Assembly (NCBI GenBank): GCA_015179045.1 | Contig: WHUZ01000125.1 | Coordinates: 1 to 64,000, forward strand | DNA length: 64,000 nucleotides | Source: Kalaharituber pfeilii | Taxonomy: Eukaryota; Ascomycota; Pezizomycetes; Pezizales; Pezizaceae | Direction of reading: 5' to 3' | Shown here: piece after piece, positions 33,618 to 45,200 of the stretch | How positions within the stretch are numbered: the stretch's first letter is position 1 | Layout of the letters: every line of letters begins with the position of its first letter | Notes under the pieces: model-generated | Told to the model about the DNA's origin: nothing | Seen by the model: the letters and a program-made list of their open reading frames with translations, nothing else | Database searches by the model: none | Translations under genes and position numbers: made by a program

Positions 33618-34330
33618 ATGGAGTTCCAACGGTCCCTTCCCGCCTCTCCCAGTACTGCAACTGCTCCCAGCATACCCCTCCTCACCGATGACAGATGTCG
33701 CGATGTTCGGAAAATCTGTGGAAACGGCATAAACAACCCACACGTCCTACGTGTAAGCTTCCCGCTGTTAGAAACCCTCATGCAGCCGCTTGGAGACAGC
33801 CACATAGCCGCTCGGAGTCCCGCTACCGCTCAGAGTCCATTACCGCTCGGAGTCCCATTGCCGCTCGGAAGTCCCGTCGCCGCTCGGAGTCCCGCCGCCG
33901 CTCGGACTCCCATCGCTGCTCGGAAGTCCCGCCGTCACTCAGAGTCCCACTACTCAGAGTCCCGCCGCTGCTCAGAGCCCTACAGCCTCTCAGAGTCCCG
34001 CTGCTGCCGCTACCACCAGCCCCGCTCAAGGTCTCGCTCACTTCCGCCTAAGGTGAAGCAGCCGAGATCATTCTCCGGCAAGCAGAATGAACTGGAAGAC
34101 TTCCTCCTCTCGGTGGAAGAATACTTTGAACAGCCCTCCAAGGTCAAACAATAGAAACAGGTAGTCCAAACCCTAGGAGACGAACTGAACGACCGTGCAA
34201 ACATCGACTAGAAGAACGACCACTACCGAGAGACTCACTGTCTACATTACCGAGCTTAACATGAATGAGGAAGTCAGCCCATGACAATTCAGGAAAAAAT
34301 AAGGGACACCCAAAGCACCATTGGAAGGAC
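33618..34330 (+). pseudogene. A1 Gag with Ser/Arg repeat tract
   Basis: ATG at 33618, 49 bp after the LTR, gives MEFQRSLPASPSTATAPSIP. Between about 33800 and 34010 a 15-bp DNA repeat (CGCTCGGAGTCCCGC-like) produces overlapping Ser/Arg-rich readings. It is followed by LPPKVKQPRSFSGKQNELEDFLLSVEEYFE, the conserved capsid start also seen in A3 (about 23050-23130). The frame then breaks (TAG at 34153) and most of the capsid and the zinc knuckle are missing, so Gag is deleted relative to A3. Confidence 0.7.
33800..34010. repeat. 15-bp tandem repeat in A1 Gag
   Basis: About a dozen imperfect copies of CGCTCGGAGTCCCGC (some 15, some 16-18 bp). The same repeat is present in reverse orientation in A2 (41390-41540). 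Confidence 0.75.
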
Positions 34331-36154
34331 CCGTAAACGTACGGCAAGGAGATAGGAGCTCCCTAGAAGGAGTTAAGGTTTTGAATACTGCATTTGTGTT
34401 TTCCGGCATTCGGAATAAATCAGGTAATGTAATTTCTAGTACTGCTTTGATTTTGATGCGGAATGTCTGGATATTGGGAATAGAGAAGTGTTATTGGAAT
34501 TATTTTAGTTGGGAAGGAAAGGTCTCTCTGATAATGGCAAAAAACTGGCGTTTGGTTCATGATTCCCTTGATTCTGTTGTTCCTTATGATGAAATTGTTT
34601 TACCCTCGGTCATCTGTCTCTGTTTCTGTTTCTTCCGCCTGTTTCTGTTACTACCGCCTGTTTCTGTTCCTGCCACCTGTTTCTGTTTCGGATTTTTGAA
34701 GGAATCGCTAGAAGAAGGGCGATATACTACTAATCATTAGTGCGAACGTTATGAACATTACGCTCAAGTGTTCTTTGAGAAGCAAGCAGCCAGACTACCA
34801 CCCCACCGATCCGGGTATCACGAGATCCCACTCAACGACCCTCATGCTGAAGTACCCAATGGCATGGGAAGATGAAGCCCTGCAGAAGGGACCCAACAAG
34901 ATCATGGTACCGAATCGGTACCCCCTCCCACTCATACCAGACCTTCTGGAAAAGATCTCCGGCGATGAACACTTCACCCGTTCGACCTTAAAAACGCCTC
35001 ATTCGAATCAAGTCAGGTGATGAAAGCTGTTCGAATATACCGTTATGCTTCTGAACTCGCATCGACGAGTTTCAGGAGATGATGGACGAAATCCTGGAAG
35101 GATACCGTTGAGGTAGTATGACCGTGGAACAGGTCCTACAACTACCACTTGACCACGGACTAGCCGTACAGGAGATAGTCTTTCTTGGCCATGCCATTAA
35201 TGGCCACAAGCTTAACAGCATTGCCGACTGGCCAACTACTACACCGTTCATCAAGAACCATTACCGCCGCCAGAGCGAACTGCTTACCTCCCTCATGGAC
35301 AATGTACCATTTTCATGGGGTTGATGTACAATAGCAGTCATTCGATGAACTCAAGCAAGCATTCCTATTCGCCCCAGTACTCCGCTCATAGGATAAAACC
35401 CTGAAGGCAATCATGGGATAAAACCCTGGAGGCGATCATGGGATAAAACCCTGAAGGCGATCATAGAATAGAACCCTAAAGACGATTATGGAAATTGATG
35501 CATCAGTACTCCGCCTATAGGATAGAACTCTGAGGACGATCATGGGATAGAACCCTGAAGACGATTAGGGAAACTGATGCATCTTACCAAGCCCTCACCG
35601 GCACTCTCTCCCCATACCACAAGGAGAACGGAGTTAAAACACTACACCCAGTCGACTTCCACTCACCAGCCTTTACCACAGCCAAACGGAACTGACCATG
35701 ACAAGGAGCTGTTCGCAATCGTCGACTGCTTCAAATGGTACACTTGGCTAGAGGGCGTACATGTCGATGTCTATACGGATCACCACCAAGTGGAAGCTTA
35801 ACTCCCGGCAAGCAAACCAGTACATAAAGATGTGCGAGCTGGACTTTACTACCATCTATTGCAAGGGAGCGATAATGGGAAAGCCGACACCATATCGCGT
35901 CGATCCGGTGATGAACCGGCAGATCCGGAAATCCAGCTCTTAAAAGATGGGCAACTACTCACCAACGGCGACCCCATTGAGGAAGACCCAGAGGTCACGT
36001 GCCACTAGGGGGGTGCATCACACCCAAGAAGTGATATCAAGGAACCTCTACCGGAATAGATAGAGAGAAGCTATGCAAACATACGTCACCAAAAGGCGAA
36101 AGCTAACCGACATGCCTGCCGAACCCAATACCAATGCCAAACTGGAGTCAGATC
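34331..36154 (+). pseudogene. A1 protease remnant, RT lacking its catalytic box, RNase H with tandem expansion
   Basis: 34370-34530 resembles the protease region (LNTAFVFSGIRN; another frame reads FDAECLDIGNRE). RT fragments follow: YRYPLPLIPDLLEKI, then FQEMMDEILEGY. At 35120/35121 the text jumps from the segment before YLDD to VEQVLQLPLDHGLAVQ, omitting about 58 bp that encode WYLDDILIYGG in A3. A 25-bp repeat at 35396-35490 and later copies disrupt the RNase H active-site region. DHDKELFAIVDCFKWYTWLEG and VYTDHH remain. It cannot encode an active polymerase. Confidence 0.75.
35396..35570. repeat. 25-bp tandem repeat in A1 RNase H
   Basis: At least four copies of GGGATAAAACCCTGAAGGCGATCAT, plus two further diverged copies around 35520-35570 after a spacer containing a duplicated TGATGCATC. 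A3 has a single unit here (25143-25170). The same expansion occurs in A2 (about 39400-39540). Confidence 0.85.
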
Positions 36155-36866
36155 TGTTGCTCGGTTCGATGCCTCACTGGAATAATTTACCAGCCAGAAA
36201 ATGGCTCATAGGCCTGGCCAGCCTATGTGAGTGAAAGGCGTATGGCATCGACTGAATACAGATACATCGGCACTGACCGCATCGGCACTGACCACATCGG
36301 CACTGACCGCATCGACACTGACCGCATCGGCACTGACCGCATCGGCACTGACCGCATCGGCACTGACCGCATCGGCACCGACCACATCGGCACTGACCGC
36401 ATCGGCACTGACCACATCGGTACTGACCGTATCGGCACTGACCGCATCGGCACTGACCGTATCGGCACTGACCGCATCGGCACTGACCGTATCGGCACTA
36501 ACCGCATCGGCACTGACCACATCAGCACCGACCGCATCGGCACTGACCGCATCGGCACCGACCACATCGGCACTGACCATATCGGCACTGACCGCATCGG
36601 CACCGACCGCATCAGCACCGACCATACACATACGTGGCACCGACCGCATACAGGCACGTGGCAATGACCGTATATAGGCTATAAGTCCGGAAGTAACCTG
36701 GCGTGCTAAGGGTCCAAACTAGACAATATATGGCGCTGTACCCTGGTGAACCAAGTGAACAGGTACCACGGCACTTGAGTGAAATATGCGACAGGAATTC
36801 TGGCATACTCAAGTGAGGGATGGTAGCCGCACGGGCTGGGACAGCAATTAGCAAATACTACTGGCG
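36155..36866. repeat. minisatellite-bearing insertion in A1 integrase
   Basis: This splits integrase between the HACRTQ-YQCQTGV reading and AMDFVRELLELGG. Inside, 36268-36625 is an array of more than 20 copies of the 15-bp unit CATCGGCACTGACCG. At its right edge two 24-bp units remain (CGTGGCACCGACCGCATACAGGCA type). Flanks contain GGCCTGGCCAGCCTATGTGAG and inverted CACTTGAG motifs. The same insert is present in A2 and A4 but with 24-bp units only. Confidence 0.8.
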
Positions 36867-37610
36867 CTAAAGGCTATGGATTTCGTCAGAGAACTACTGG
36901 AACTGGGGGGCGACAACACGATCCTCATCATTACGAACCGTGTTACCAAGATCCAGCGATACGTACCGACCAAAACAACCTGTACCTCTACAGATGTCGC
37001 CTCCGCATGCTGAAAGGAAATTAACTAGCAGCCCAACATCAAACTCCGGCTATCCATATCCTACCATTCACAAACTGACGTACTGTCAGAGCAAGCAATA
37101 CAAACTCTCAAGTAGTACCTATACATCTTCTGTCAGGATAGACAAAACTGCTGAGCTACTTGGCTACCATGAGCCGAGTATGCACACAACACTTCGATGA
37201 CGTCTACCCATGGCTACATACCCTCGAAAGGCTATACGGATTCAACCCAAAACACTACACATCTCGGATGACCACACACTCGCCTCACCGGCAGCAGAGG
37301 ACTGGCTAATCGGGAAACAACCGAACTTGAACTGCCTCAAGGCATGCGACCACATAGCCATTCACATTAGCCTCCAAGAACATGGCAACATAGACCTTGA
37401 CGATGACGAACAAGAGCTCTACTACGATGTCACTACGTCATCAACAGCCACAAGGTTCGGGGCCAGCTTAAATACCGAATCCATTGGCAAGGGTACTACG
37501 AAGATGACGATACTTGGGCAGCCTATTGGCAACCTACAATGCTCATTGGAATCCGTCAAAGAATTCCATGATAAGCACCCACGAAAGCCTAAAGACATGA
37601 GTCTATGAGG
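36867..37610 (+). pseudogene. A1 integrase C-terminal part and degenerate chromodomain
   Basis: It reads AMDFVRELLELGGDNT after the minisatellite insert, then scattered integrase core remnants and, at 37440-37600 in changing frames, a chromodomain-like block (IHWQGYYEDDDTW, then ESVKEFHDKHPRKP). A chromodomain places family A among chromoviruses, as for B and D. Frame breaks are frequent. Confidence 0.6.
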
Positions 37611-37941
37611 CAGTGCAACCAACGTACCAATAATGGGCATTATTTGGGAATGAGGTCTAGCTACGTGGGCTAGAATCTCATGTAGGTGTTATACCTTCCA
37701 CGCTCTCATGGGTTTCCTACAGGGTTTTACCAGAGAAGTGGTTTAATGGCTAACACTGAATGATATGAGTGCAGGACACACCAGTCTTACCATCAGCCAT
37801 TGTATTTACAATGAATACCAGTACTCAGTGCATAGGGTACGCCGACACTCTTAGCCATACAAAACATACACTGACCCAACCGAGTAGGTCTTGGATCGTT
37901 TAGAAGCTTTTCAGGGCAAAAAAGCTCTAAAACGGGGGTGA

Positions 37942-38439
37942 TGTTACGGCTAAGGTAAGACTTACGGGATACTGCCCCGAGAAGCACCGCCAGTTCCATA
38001 TAAGCCATGTGCTGAAGATGTAGCTGATCACTACTAGGCAACGCATGGAACACTTTGGGCCCGAGAAATGGCGATCGCGTACAGAAGTGTGTGTCAAGCA
38101 ATAAGTCATACAGACTAGCAACTGCACATGGTTTATAAAGTAATATGCGTACATGCATTAGGTGCTACTGACCTTCCTAATGTATGTTTCTACTACGTCT
38201 CCTTATCTACGTATTTTATCTATATTCATCATGTCATTGTCATATTATGTTGATAGCTCGGAAGTCTATATAAACGGGCCAAATAGATAGCTAGAAGAAA
38301 TCAAGACATTAGCGGTGTTCTAAGTTGAACTCTCACTTCATGCTCTCGCATAACCTTTTGCCGTCCACTTCACTGCCTTCGTGAATCCCGAAGTCGCCCC
38401 AGTGCCACTCTCGCGAGCCCAGCGACGCCTACGCTAACA
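37942..38439 (+). repeat. 3' LTR of A1 with upstream polypurine tract
   Basis: TGTTACGGCTAAGG to CGCTAACA. It is directly preceded by AAAACGGGGGTGA (37929-37941), a polypurine tract. Immediately after 38439 the minisatellite of A2 begins. Confidence 0.88.
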
Positions 38440-38700
38440 TATCTATATGGTTAATGCGGTGTGCATATATGTGGTTGGTACCATGTGCCTATATATAGTT
38501 AGTGCCATATGTCTGTATATGGTTGGTACTGTATGCCTGTATGTGGTTGGTATCATATGCCTGCATACAGTCAGTACTATGTGCCTATATATAGTCGGTG
38601 CCATGTGTATGTATGTAGTTAGTGCCATATGCCTGTATATAGTCGGTGCCGTGTGCCTGTGTACAGTTGGTGCTATATGCGTGTATGTGGTTGGTACTAC
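38440..38700. repeat. 24-bp minisatellite of A2
   Basis: About eleven copies of GTGCCTATATATAGTYRGTGCCAT-like units; an 8-residue periodic, membrane-like ORF across it is a by-product. The adjacent AGGCTGGCCAGGCCTATGAGCC (38717-38740) is the insert flank shared with A1 and A4. Confidence 0.85.
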
Positions 38701-41700
38701 ATGTATCTTTCACTCACATAGGCTGGCCAGGCCTATGAGCCATTTTCTGGCTAGTAAATTATTCTCTTAGAGTATAATAAGATAAATAAGGTATCGAACT
38801 GGTGATCATTTTATCACTAGTCAACTGTAATGGATGTAATAGATCTGGCTCTAGTTAGTATTGGTATTGGGTTTGGCAAGTATGTCAGTTAGCTTTGGCC
38901 ATTTAGCAATGTATAGTTGCATAGCTTCTTTCCATCCATACTAGTAAAAGTTTCTTGATATCATTCTTTAGGTATGATGCACCCCTCAGTGGCCAGCAAC
39001 TCTGCTACCAGTTTCATTACTAGATCAACGTGATATAGTGTCAGCCTTCCCGTTATCACTTTTATTGCGATAGATATAATGTAGCGTTAGTCTTCCTATT
39101 ATCACTTCACTTATGATAGATGATAGTAAAGTCTAGTTTGCACACCTTTATATGCTAGTTTGCCTACCAGGAGTTAAGCTTCTACTTAGTAGTGATTCAT
39201 ATAGACATCAACATGTACGCCCTGTGGTCAAGTGTACTATTTGAAGCAGTCGACAATTGCGAACAGCTCCTTATCATGGTCAGTTCCATTCGTCTGTAGT
39301 TAGGGCTGGTGAGTAGAAGTTGACTGAGTATACCGTTTTAGTTCCATTCTCCTCATGGTATCAGCAAGAGCTTAGTTAGATACATCGGTTTCCATGATCG
39401 TCTTCAGGGTTCTATCCCATAATCGTCCTCAAGGTTCTATCCCATAGGTGGAGTATTAATGCATTGGTTTCCATAATAGTCTTTAGGGTTCCATCCTATA
39501 ATCACCTTCCAGGTTTTATTTTATGATCGCCTTTAGGGTTTTACCTCACAAGTGGAGTACTGGAGTGAATAGGAATGCTTGTTTGAGTTCATTGAATGAC
39601 TGCCATTGTGTGTCGCCTTGTAAAAATGGTGCATTACCTATAAGAGAGATAAGCGCTTTCACTCTAGTACTATAGTTCTTGACGAAACAATGTAGTAGTT
39701 GGCCAATCAGCAATGGTGTTAAGTTTGTGGCTATTAATGGTATGGCCAAGAAGGACTATCTCCTGTTCAGCTAGTCTGTGGTCAAGTGGTAGTTGTAGGA
39801 CCTATTCGCCGGTCATACTACTTCAATGGTATCCTTCCAGGGATTTATCCATCATCTCCTACAGACTTGTCAATGTAAGTCCAAAAGGTACATCAGTATA
39901 ATTGAATAGGTTTTCGTCGCCTAACTGGTTTCGAATGAGTCGTACTTAAACAACTGGGTGAAGTATTCACTGTAGATCTAGCATAAGTGGGAGGGGGTAC
40001 TGGTTTGGTACTGTAATCTTGTTGAGTCCTCTATAGTCCACACCTAAACGGAGTGAGCTATCCTTTTTCTAGACAGATAGTATCGATACCAGCTATAGGT
40101 CTTGAATGTCTGATCTTGCCAGTGTGTGAATGTTCTTCCAGATACCTCTGCAGGGCTTCATCTTTCCGGGTAGTCTTATATTATCGGGTGCTTGAGTGCT
40201 TCGGTATTAGGGTCATTGAGTGGGATCTCATAATACCAGGATCGGTGAGGGTGGTAGTCTGGCTGCTTGCTTCTCAGAGAATACTTGAGCATAATGTTCA
40301 TAACGTTTGTATTAATCATTAGTAGTACATCGCCTTCTTCCAAGGATTCCTTTCCTAAATCCAAATAGAAACAGATAGAAGAAACGGAAACAGATGGAAG
40401 AAACAGAAATGGGTGAGAGAAATAGAAACAGATGGAAAGAATAGGAACAGAGACTAAGAGTAAAACAATTTCATTACAAGAAACAACAAAATCAAGGCAA
40501 TCATAAACTAAATGCTGGTTTTGCCATCAACAGAGAGACTTTTCCTTCCCAACCAAAATAATTCCAATAACACTTCTCTATTCGCAATATTCAGACATTC
40601 CATATCAAAATCAAAAGCAGTACTAGAGATTATATTACCTGATTTATTCTGAATACTAGAAAAACATAAATGTAGGATTCAGAACCTTTGTTCCTTTTAG
40701 GAAGCTCCTATCTTTCTGCTATACGTTTATGGGTCTAGTCCAGTCCTTCCAATGGTACTTTGGATGTCCCTTATTTTGTCCTGAATTGCTATGGGCTGAC
40801 TTTCTCATTCTTATTAGGCTTGGTGGTGTGGACAGTGGGTCTCTCGGTAGTGGTCATTCTACTAGTCGATATTTACGTTTATTGGTGGCGAGCTTAGAGC
40901 AGTAGGTAGCAATAGATACAGCTTTCTACTTCCATAGAGAGGAGGAAGTCTTCCAGTTCATCTTACTTTCCAGAGAATGATTGTAGCAGCTTCACCTTGG
41001 GCGGAGAGGTATGGGACCTTGAGTGGGACTGCCAGCAGTAGCAGTGAGAGTCTGAGCAGCAACAGGACTCCGAACTACAAGCAGCTGTGGGACTCTGAGC
41101 AGCTATAAGACTCCGAGCAACTGCGTGAGGTTTTTGATAGCAGGAAGCTCACCCATAAGGCATGCAGCGTTGGTTGTGCGAATGTAGAGAGGTGAGTGCC
41201 CTGTGGTATGCCTAGGGGTAGGGATTGCTCCAAGATGATATACTGACTTAGAGGTCTTCTGATTCTGCTTAGGTCAGGAAATGACTTCGGCTACTTTACC
41301 TTGGGAGGAGGTGAACAGGACCTTGAGTGGCAATGGCGATGGTGAAGGTGGCGAGACTCTAAGTGGTAATGGTAACAGCCAGACTCTGAGCGGGGATAGG
41401 ACTCCGAGCAGTGATGGGACTTTCGAGCAGCGATAGGACTCTGAGCAATAGTGGAACTCCAAGCGGTGATGGGACTTTGAGTGGCGATGGAACTCCCAAG
41501 TGGCGATGGGACTTCCGAGTGGTGATGGGACTCCAAGCAGCAGGACTCCGAGTAGCTGTGTGAAGGCAGTTGAGTATTTCTAATAGTGGGAAGCTTACAC
41601 GTAGGGCCTGTAGGGTTGTTGTACAAGTGTGGGAAGGTGTGCTAGCATCATGAAGTATGTGAGGTTGGTATTGTACAGTTTCCACAAATTCTCCAGACAT

Positions 41701-41837
41701 CGCAACATCTGTCATTAGTGAGGAGGGGCATGCTAGTAGCAGTTGCGGTACTAAGAAAGGTGAGAGAGTAACCGTTGGAATTCCATTGGTAATGAGAGAA
41801 AAAGAAAAAGAGAAAGAATAGTTAATGAGCAGTGTAA

Positions 41838-42325
41838 TATTAGCATAGACGTTACTGAGCTTACGAGAGTGGCACTGAGGTGACTACGGTTTCGCGAAGG
41901 CAGTGAAGTAGACGGCAAAAGGTTATGTGAGAGCATTAAGTGAGAGTTCAACTTAGAATACTGCTAGTGTCTTGATTTCTTCTAGCTATCTATTCGGCCC
42001 GTTTATATAGACTTCCTGGCCACCAATATGATATAACAATGATATGATGATTATAGATAAGGAGACATAGTAAAAACATATATTAGAAGTAGCAATAGTA
42101 GCAATTAGTATATGTGCACATATTAATGATAATTGGTAAGTGCTATGCAGTACTATCATATGATTTACTACTTGACACACACTTCATTAGCCACCCGCTG
42201 GTCCATGGTCTGATATAAATCCCTGCATTCCCTAGTGCTAATCAGTTATATCTTGAGTATATACCTTACAATGATTCAGGTGGGGGTTCTAGATATTTCC
42301 TGTTAGCCTTACCTTAGCCATAATA
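41838..42325 (-). repeat. 5' LTR of A2
   Basis: 488 bp; plus-strand text TATTAGC...TTAGCCATAATA, the reverse complement of the A-family LTR with TAACA decayed to TAATA at both ends. Confidence 0.85.
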
Positions 42326-43190
42326 CCTACCTAGAAACTTGCTGAGCTGTGTACCAATACCCCTCTACTAGTCTAGCATTTCCACAACTTCTACCCCTCA
42401 AAACTAAGATCTTGTACCCTATCAAAATGAGTGAAACTAGAACTAACTTTATCATTATTCCTAATGATGATGATGAGCAGCAACCCGACCTCAAGAATTG
42501 CTAGAGCTCTCCCTCTAGAAGAGAGGCTACTATAACAATTCAACCTAGACCTCTCACCCCAGAGCCTCTAGCTCCAATCCTATACTGGTAACTAATGTAT
42601 GACTTACCAGTACTTGTATACATACAGATAACCCTGACACCCTTACAATTCACTGTACTTCTTCTAGCACTCTAATATATATCCCTATACCTATGAGTAT
42701 ACTTAAGTGACATAACCACTAGCATCTTGATCATTACTTAACAACCCGAACTGAAGAAGCTGCCAGAACCTGCTAGAAGAACCCGGATTTCAGAACCTGC
42801 TAGAAAGCTACAAAACCTATCAGAAAGCTATAGAATCTGTCAGAGCCATAGAACCTGCTGAGAGCTATAGATCCTGCTGAAAAGCCATAGAATCTGCTAA
42901 AAATAGGTATCACTAAGCTTATTTCTAGATATTTCTGATGCTTCTTCCTACTTCTAGTTATTTCTTGGTCATCCATATACTTCCTATCATTTTCTTTATT
43001 TTCTATATACTTCTAGTTGCTTCTCAGTTTTATATATACTTTGTTTGTTTGCTTGTTTGCTTGTTTACTTGTTTGTCTGGATTTCCTACTAAGGGTTTTT
43101 TATAAAGAGGTCCTCCTCCCTTCTCTATCTTGCTTCTCTATATAATAACTCATTGCCTACTCAAGTGGTGTATTTAGCTTTTTAATATAT
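42326..43190. other. AT-rich region with a doubtful ORF relic
   Basis: ATG at 42427 (MSETRTNFIIIPNDDDEQQP) starts a plus-strand frame that, ignoring TAG/TAA, continues for several hundred bases with Glu/Pro/Ser-rich text. Without a homologous copy I cannot tell it from chance. A (TTTG)n-like tract is at 43040-43078. Confidence 0.25.
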
Positions 43191-43199
43191 CTACATCTC

Positions 43200-43760
43200 G
43201 ATATCTTATAGTTCTGACCACCTCTGCCTCCATCTCTACTGTGACTTCACCTTAGCACCCACTACCTACTCTATATCTAGATCCTGTACCCTAATCTGAA
43301 CTTATTCATTACAGACATTTCACAGTCCCAGTTTCTCAGTCTTGAGAGTACTCCCACTAGCCTCCTCACCCTACTCAGCCTATTTCACTAATGTGTACTA
43401 AAGGTCAACCTCTTATCAAAAATGACTCTCAGCCACTTCAGTATCTTCCACTTCTTCTTCTATCTCTTTTCTACTCTGAAAGTTACCATCTCCTACTTTA
43501 ACTCCTCCAGCAGGATCTGATCTTCTTTTGCCACCTCTACTATTGCCACTTTCACTTTCTCTCTGAGCTGCCTTATATTCCAGTACCTATCCCAGTCTAG
43601 AATCATTACTACCAGGTTATCAATATATGATAGTACTTCTACCTCTACCTTCCCCTTTAGCCTTCTCTCCATCTTCTTAATAGTAGGAGTTATGAAGATG
43701 AGGAAGATAACCAGTGATAGTGGTAACTCTTGTAGAACCCCCACATTTGACCTGCCCCTT
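43200..43760 (-). pseudogene. Tad-type LINE fragment, RT palm
   Basis: The minus strand reads GVLQELPLSLVIFLIF, ERRLKGKVEVEVLSYIDNLVVMILDW and KEDQILLEELK, homologous to 27170-27450 of the large LINE (QGSPLSPV, PSYVDDLAATIL, EEDQILLEESK). YVDD has become YIDN, a G-to-A type change. It is truncated at both ends and decayed. Confidence 0.8.
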
Positions 43761-43764
43761 TTGA

Positions 43765-44330
43765 TGGCATATAATATGCTACAGAATGACCTCTATTAAC
43801 AGGTATAGTAGGCTCCTCTCAATAATATGATATGTTACAGAATGAGTACTATTAATAAGTGTGATAGCCCTTTTCAATACTCAATATATTACAGAATGAG
43901 CTTTGTTAATAGGTAGGGCAGCTCCTCTTACCAGTGTATGATATAGCAGTATGAGCTCAACTTAACAGGTACAGTATGCTCTCTTGATAGTATACTATAT
44001 ACTACAGAATGACCTCCAGTGACAGGTATAGCAGGTTCCACTCGATAGTATATTATATTATAAAATAAGGTCTTTTAATAGGTATGGCAGGCCTTCTTAA
44101 TACTATATGATATGCTATAGAATACCCTCTATTAACAAGTATAGCAGGTCCCACTCAGCAGTACAATATACTACAAAATAAGCTCTATTCATAAGTATAG
44201 CAGGTCCCTCTCAATAGCATGATATATAGCATAATACACTGAATTGATAGGAATAGTAGACTTTGGTAGCACAAGATCAGGCAGATTGAGCTCAGTACTA
44301 CCCAATGGTATGATTTCAACAGCAAGCTAA
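43765..44330. repeat. AT-rich satellite, ~58-bp unit (left array, block 1)
   Basis: Ten or so imperfect units of the type AGGTATAGCAGGTYCCTCTCAATAGTATGATATRCTACAGAATGAGCTCTATTAAC, 55-60 bp each (quoted here only as a consensus impression). Reverse-oriented relatives fill 51530-52540 and 53270-53890. Confidence 0.8.
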
Positions 44331-44489
44331 TTATGAGTAGCAGCTTTAGGCCAATTTGCTGACTCTAAGAAATTGTTTAGTTGTATATATAGTTTTAGTT
44401 ATTATTTAATAAATTACTATATAATTTTATATTAAGATATATATACAACTATAAAATATAATAAATAGAAGCATGCAAGTATGTAACTG

Positions 44490-44790
44490 TATTTACTATA
44501 AGTTGTATGTATGGCATGACTAAGTCAATATGATGTACAACTACTACTCGGCTGCTGAGTAAGTTAGTATAAGGTATATATAATATAACTAAGTTAGTAT
44601 AAGTTGTGTACACAGGGTAACTGAGTTAGTATAAGTTGTATGTATAGTATGACTAAGTTAATATAATAATATACAACTACTACTTAGGTACCAAGTGAGG
44701 TAGTATAAGTTGTATATATGGCATGATTGAGTCAAGTGATAATGTACAACTACTACTTGGTTCCTGAGTAAGTTTATAGTAGGGTTAGGG
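44490..44790. repeat. degenerate tandem repeat around AGTATAAGTTGTATGTATGG
   Basis: Four or so imperfect copies containing GACTAAGT and TACAACTACTACT with variable spacing (about 70-120 bp). Confidence 0.65.
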
Positions 44791-44879
44791 AAATTTTATT
44801 GAAGGCTTATACTAACTCAACTCATACTAATGCAAATACTACTAGTTAGTATATTACAAAATTAGAATCAAGTTTAAGA

Positions 44880-45200
44880 TGTTGAAAAGGGACAGAGTCC
44901 ACTACATATTAGCTCGCTTACAGGTTGCTTAAACTCTCTATTAGGTTACTAAATTAAGGGCTATAGAGGTTGCTTGGGCCTCTGTTGGGTCTTATATAAG
45001 TTACTAAATTCAATGCTAATGAGATTACTCAGGCTATTTCAGCTTAAACTTCTAAGCAGGTTACTTGGGTCTCTTATAAGTTACTGAATTGAGTTTTAAT
45101 GAGGTCACTTAGGCCTCTATTAGATCTTAGATAGATTGCTAAATTTGGTACTAATAAGATTACTTACACTATTTTAGCTGCTTGCTGTAATCCTATAGAT
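44880..45200. repeat. degenerate ~60-bp tandem repeat around AGGTTACTTGGGCCTCT
   Basis: Five or so copies containing ATAAGTTACTAAATT and GAGATTACT; different in sequence from the adjacent arrays but of similar period. Confidence 0.65.

Larger units (their letters stand above)
33072..38439 (+). mobile_element. Gypsy copy A1, two LTRs, defective pol
   Basis: 5' LTR 33072-33568 and 3' LTR 37942-38439 (497/498 bp, near identical) enclose Gag and a pol with shared A-lineage defects: deletion of the YLDD box, 25-bp expansion in RNase H and a minisatellite insert in integrase. Base composition is less AT-rich than A2, A3 or A4, suggesting younger age or weaker decay. The 5-bp flanks differ (GGTAC at left, TATCT at right), so no target duplication is visible; recombination between copies could explain this. 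Confidence 0.85.
38440..42325 (-). mobile_element. Gypsy copy A2, inverted relative to A1, 3'-truncated
   Basis: The minus strand contains 5' LTR (41838-42325), Gag (about 41790-40900), RT/RNase H (40200-39000) and integrase up to its minisatellite insert (38440-38790), where it stops against the 3' LTR of A1. It shares with A1 the RT-box deletion (junction at 39813/39814), the 25-bp RNase H expansion (39400-39540) and the Gag 15-bp repeat, but is more AT-rich. LIGNAPFLQGDTQWQSFNELKQAF is readable at 39560-39660. Confidence 0.8.

Noticed and set aside
36268..36625. CRISPR-like array
   Set aside because: Units are contiguous 15-bp repeats without unique spacers, and the context is eukaryotic.
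36206..36677. four overlapping ORFs of about 145 codons on both strands
   Set aside because: All come from the 15-bp repeat, which lacks stop codons in several frames. The periodic peptides are not evidence of a protein.
38443..38770. membrane-like periodic ORF (VGTMCLYIV type repeats)
   Set aside because: A product of the 24-bp minisatellite, whose length is a multiple of three; the sister array in A1 does not preserve it.
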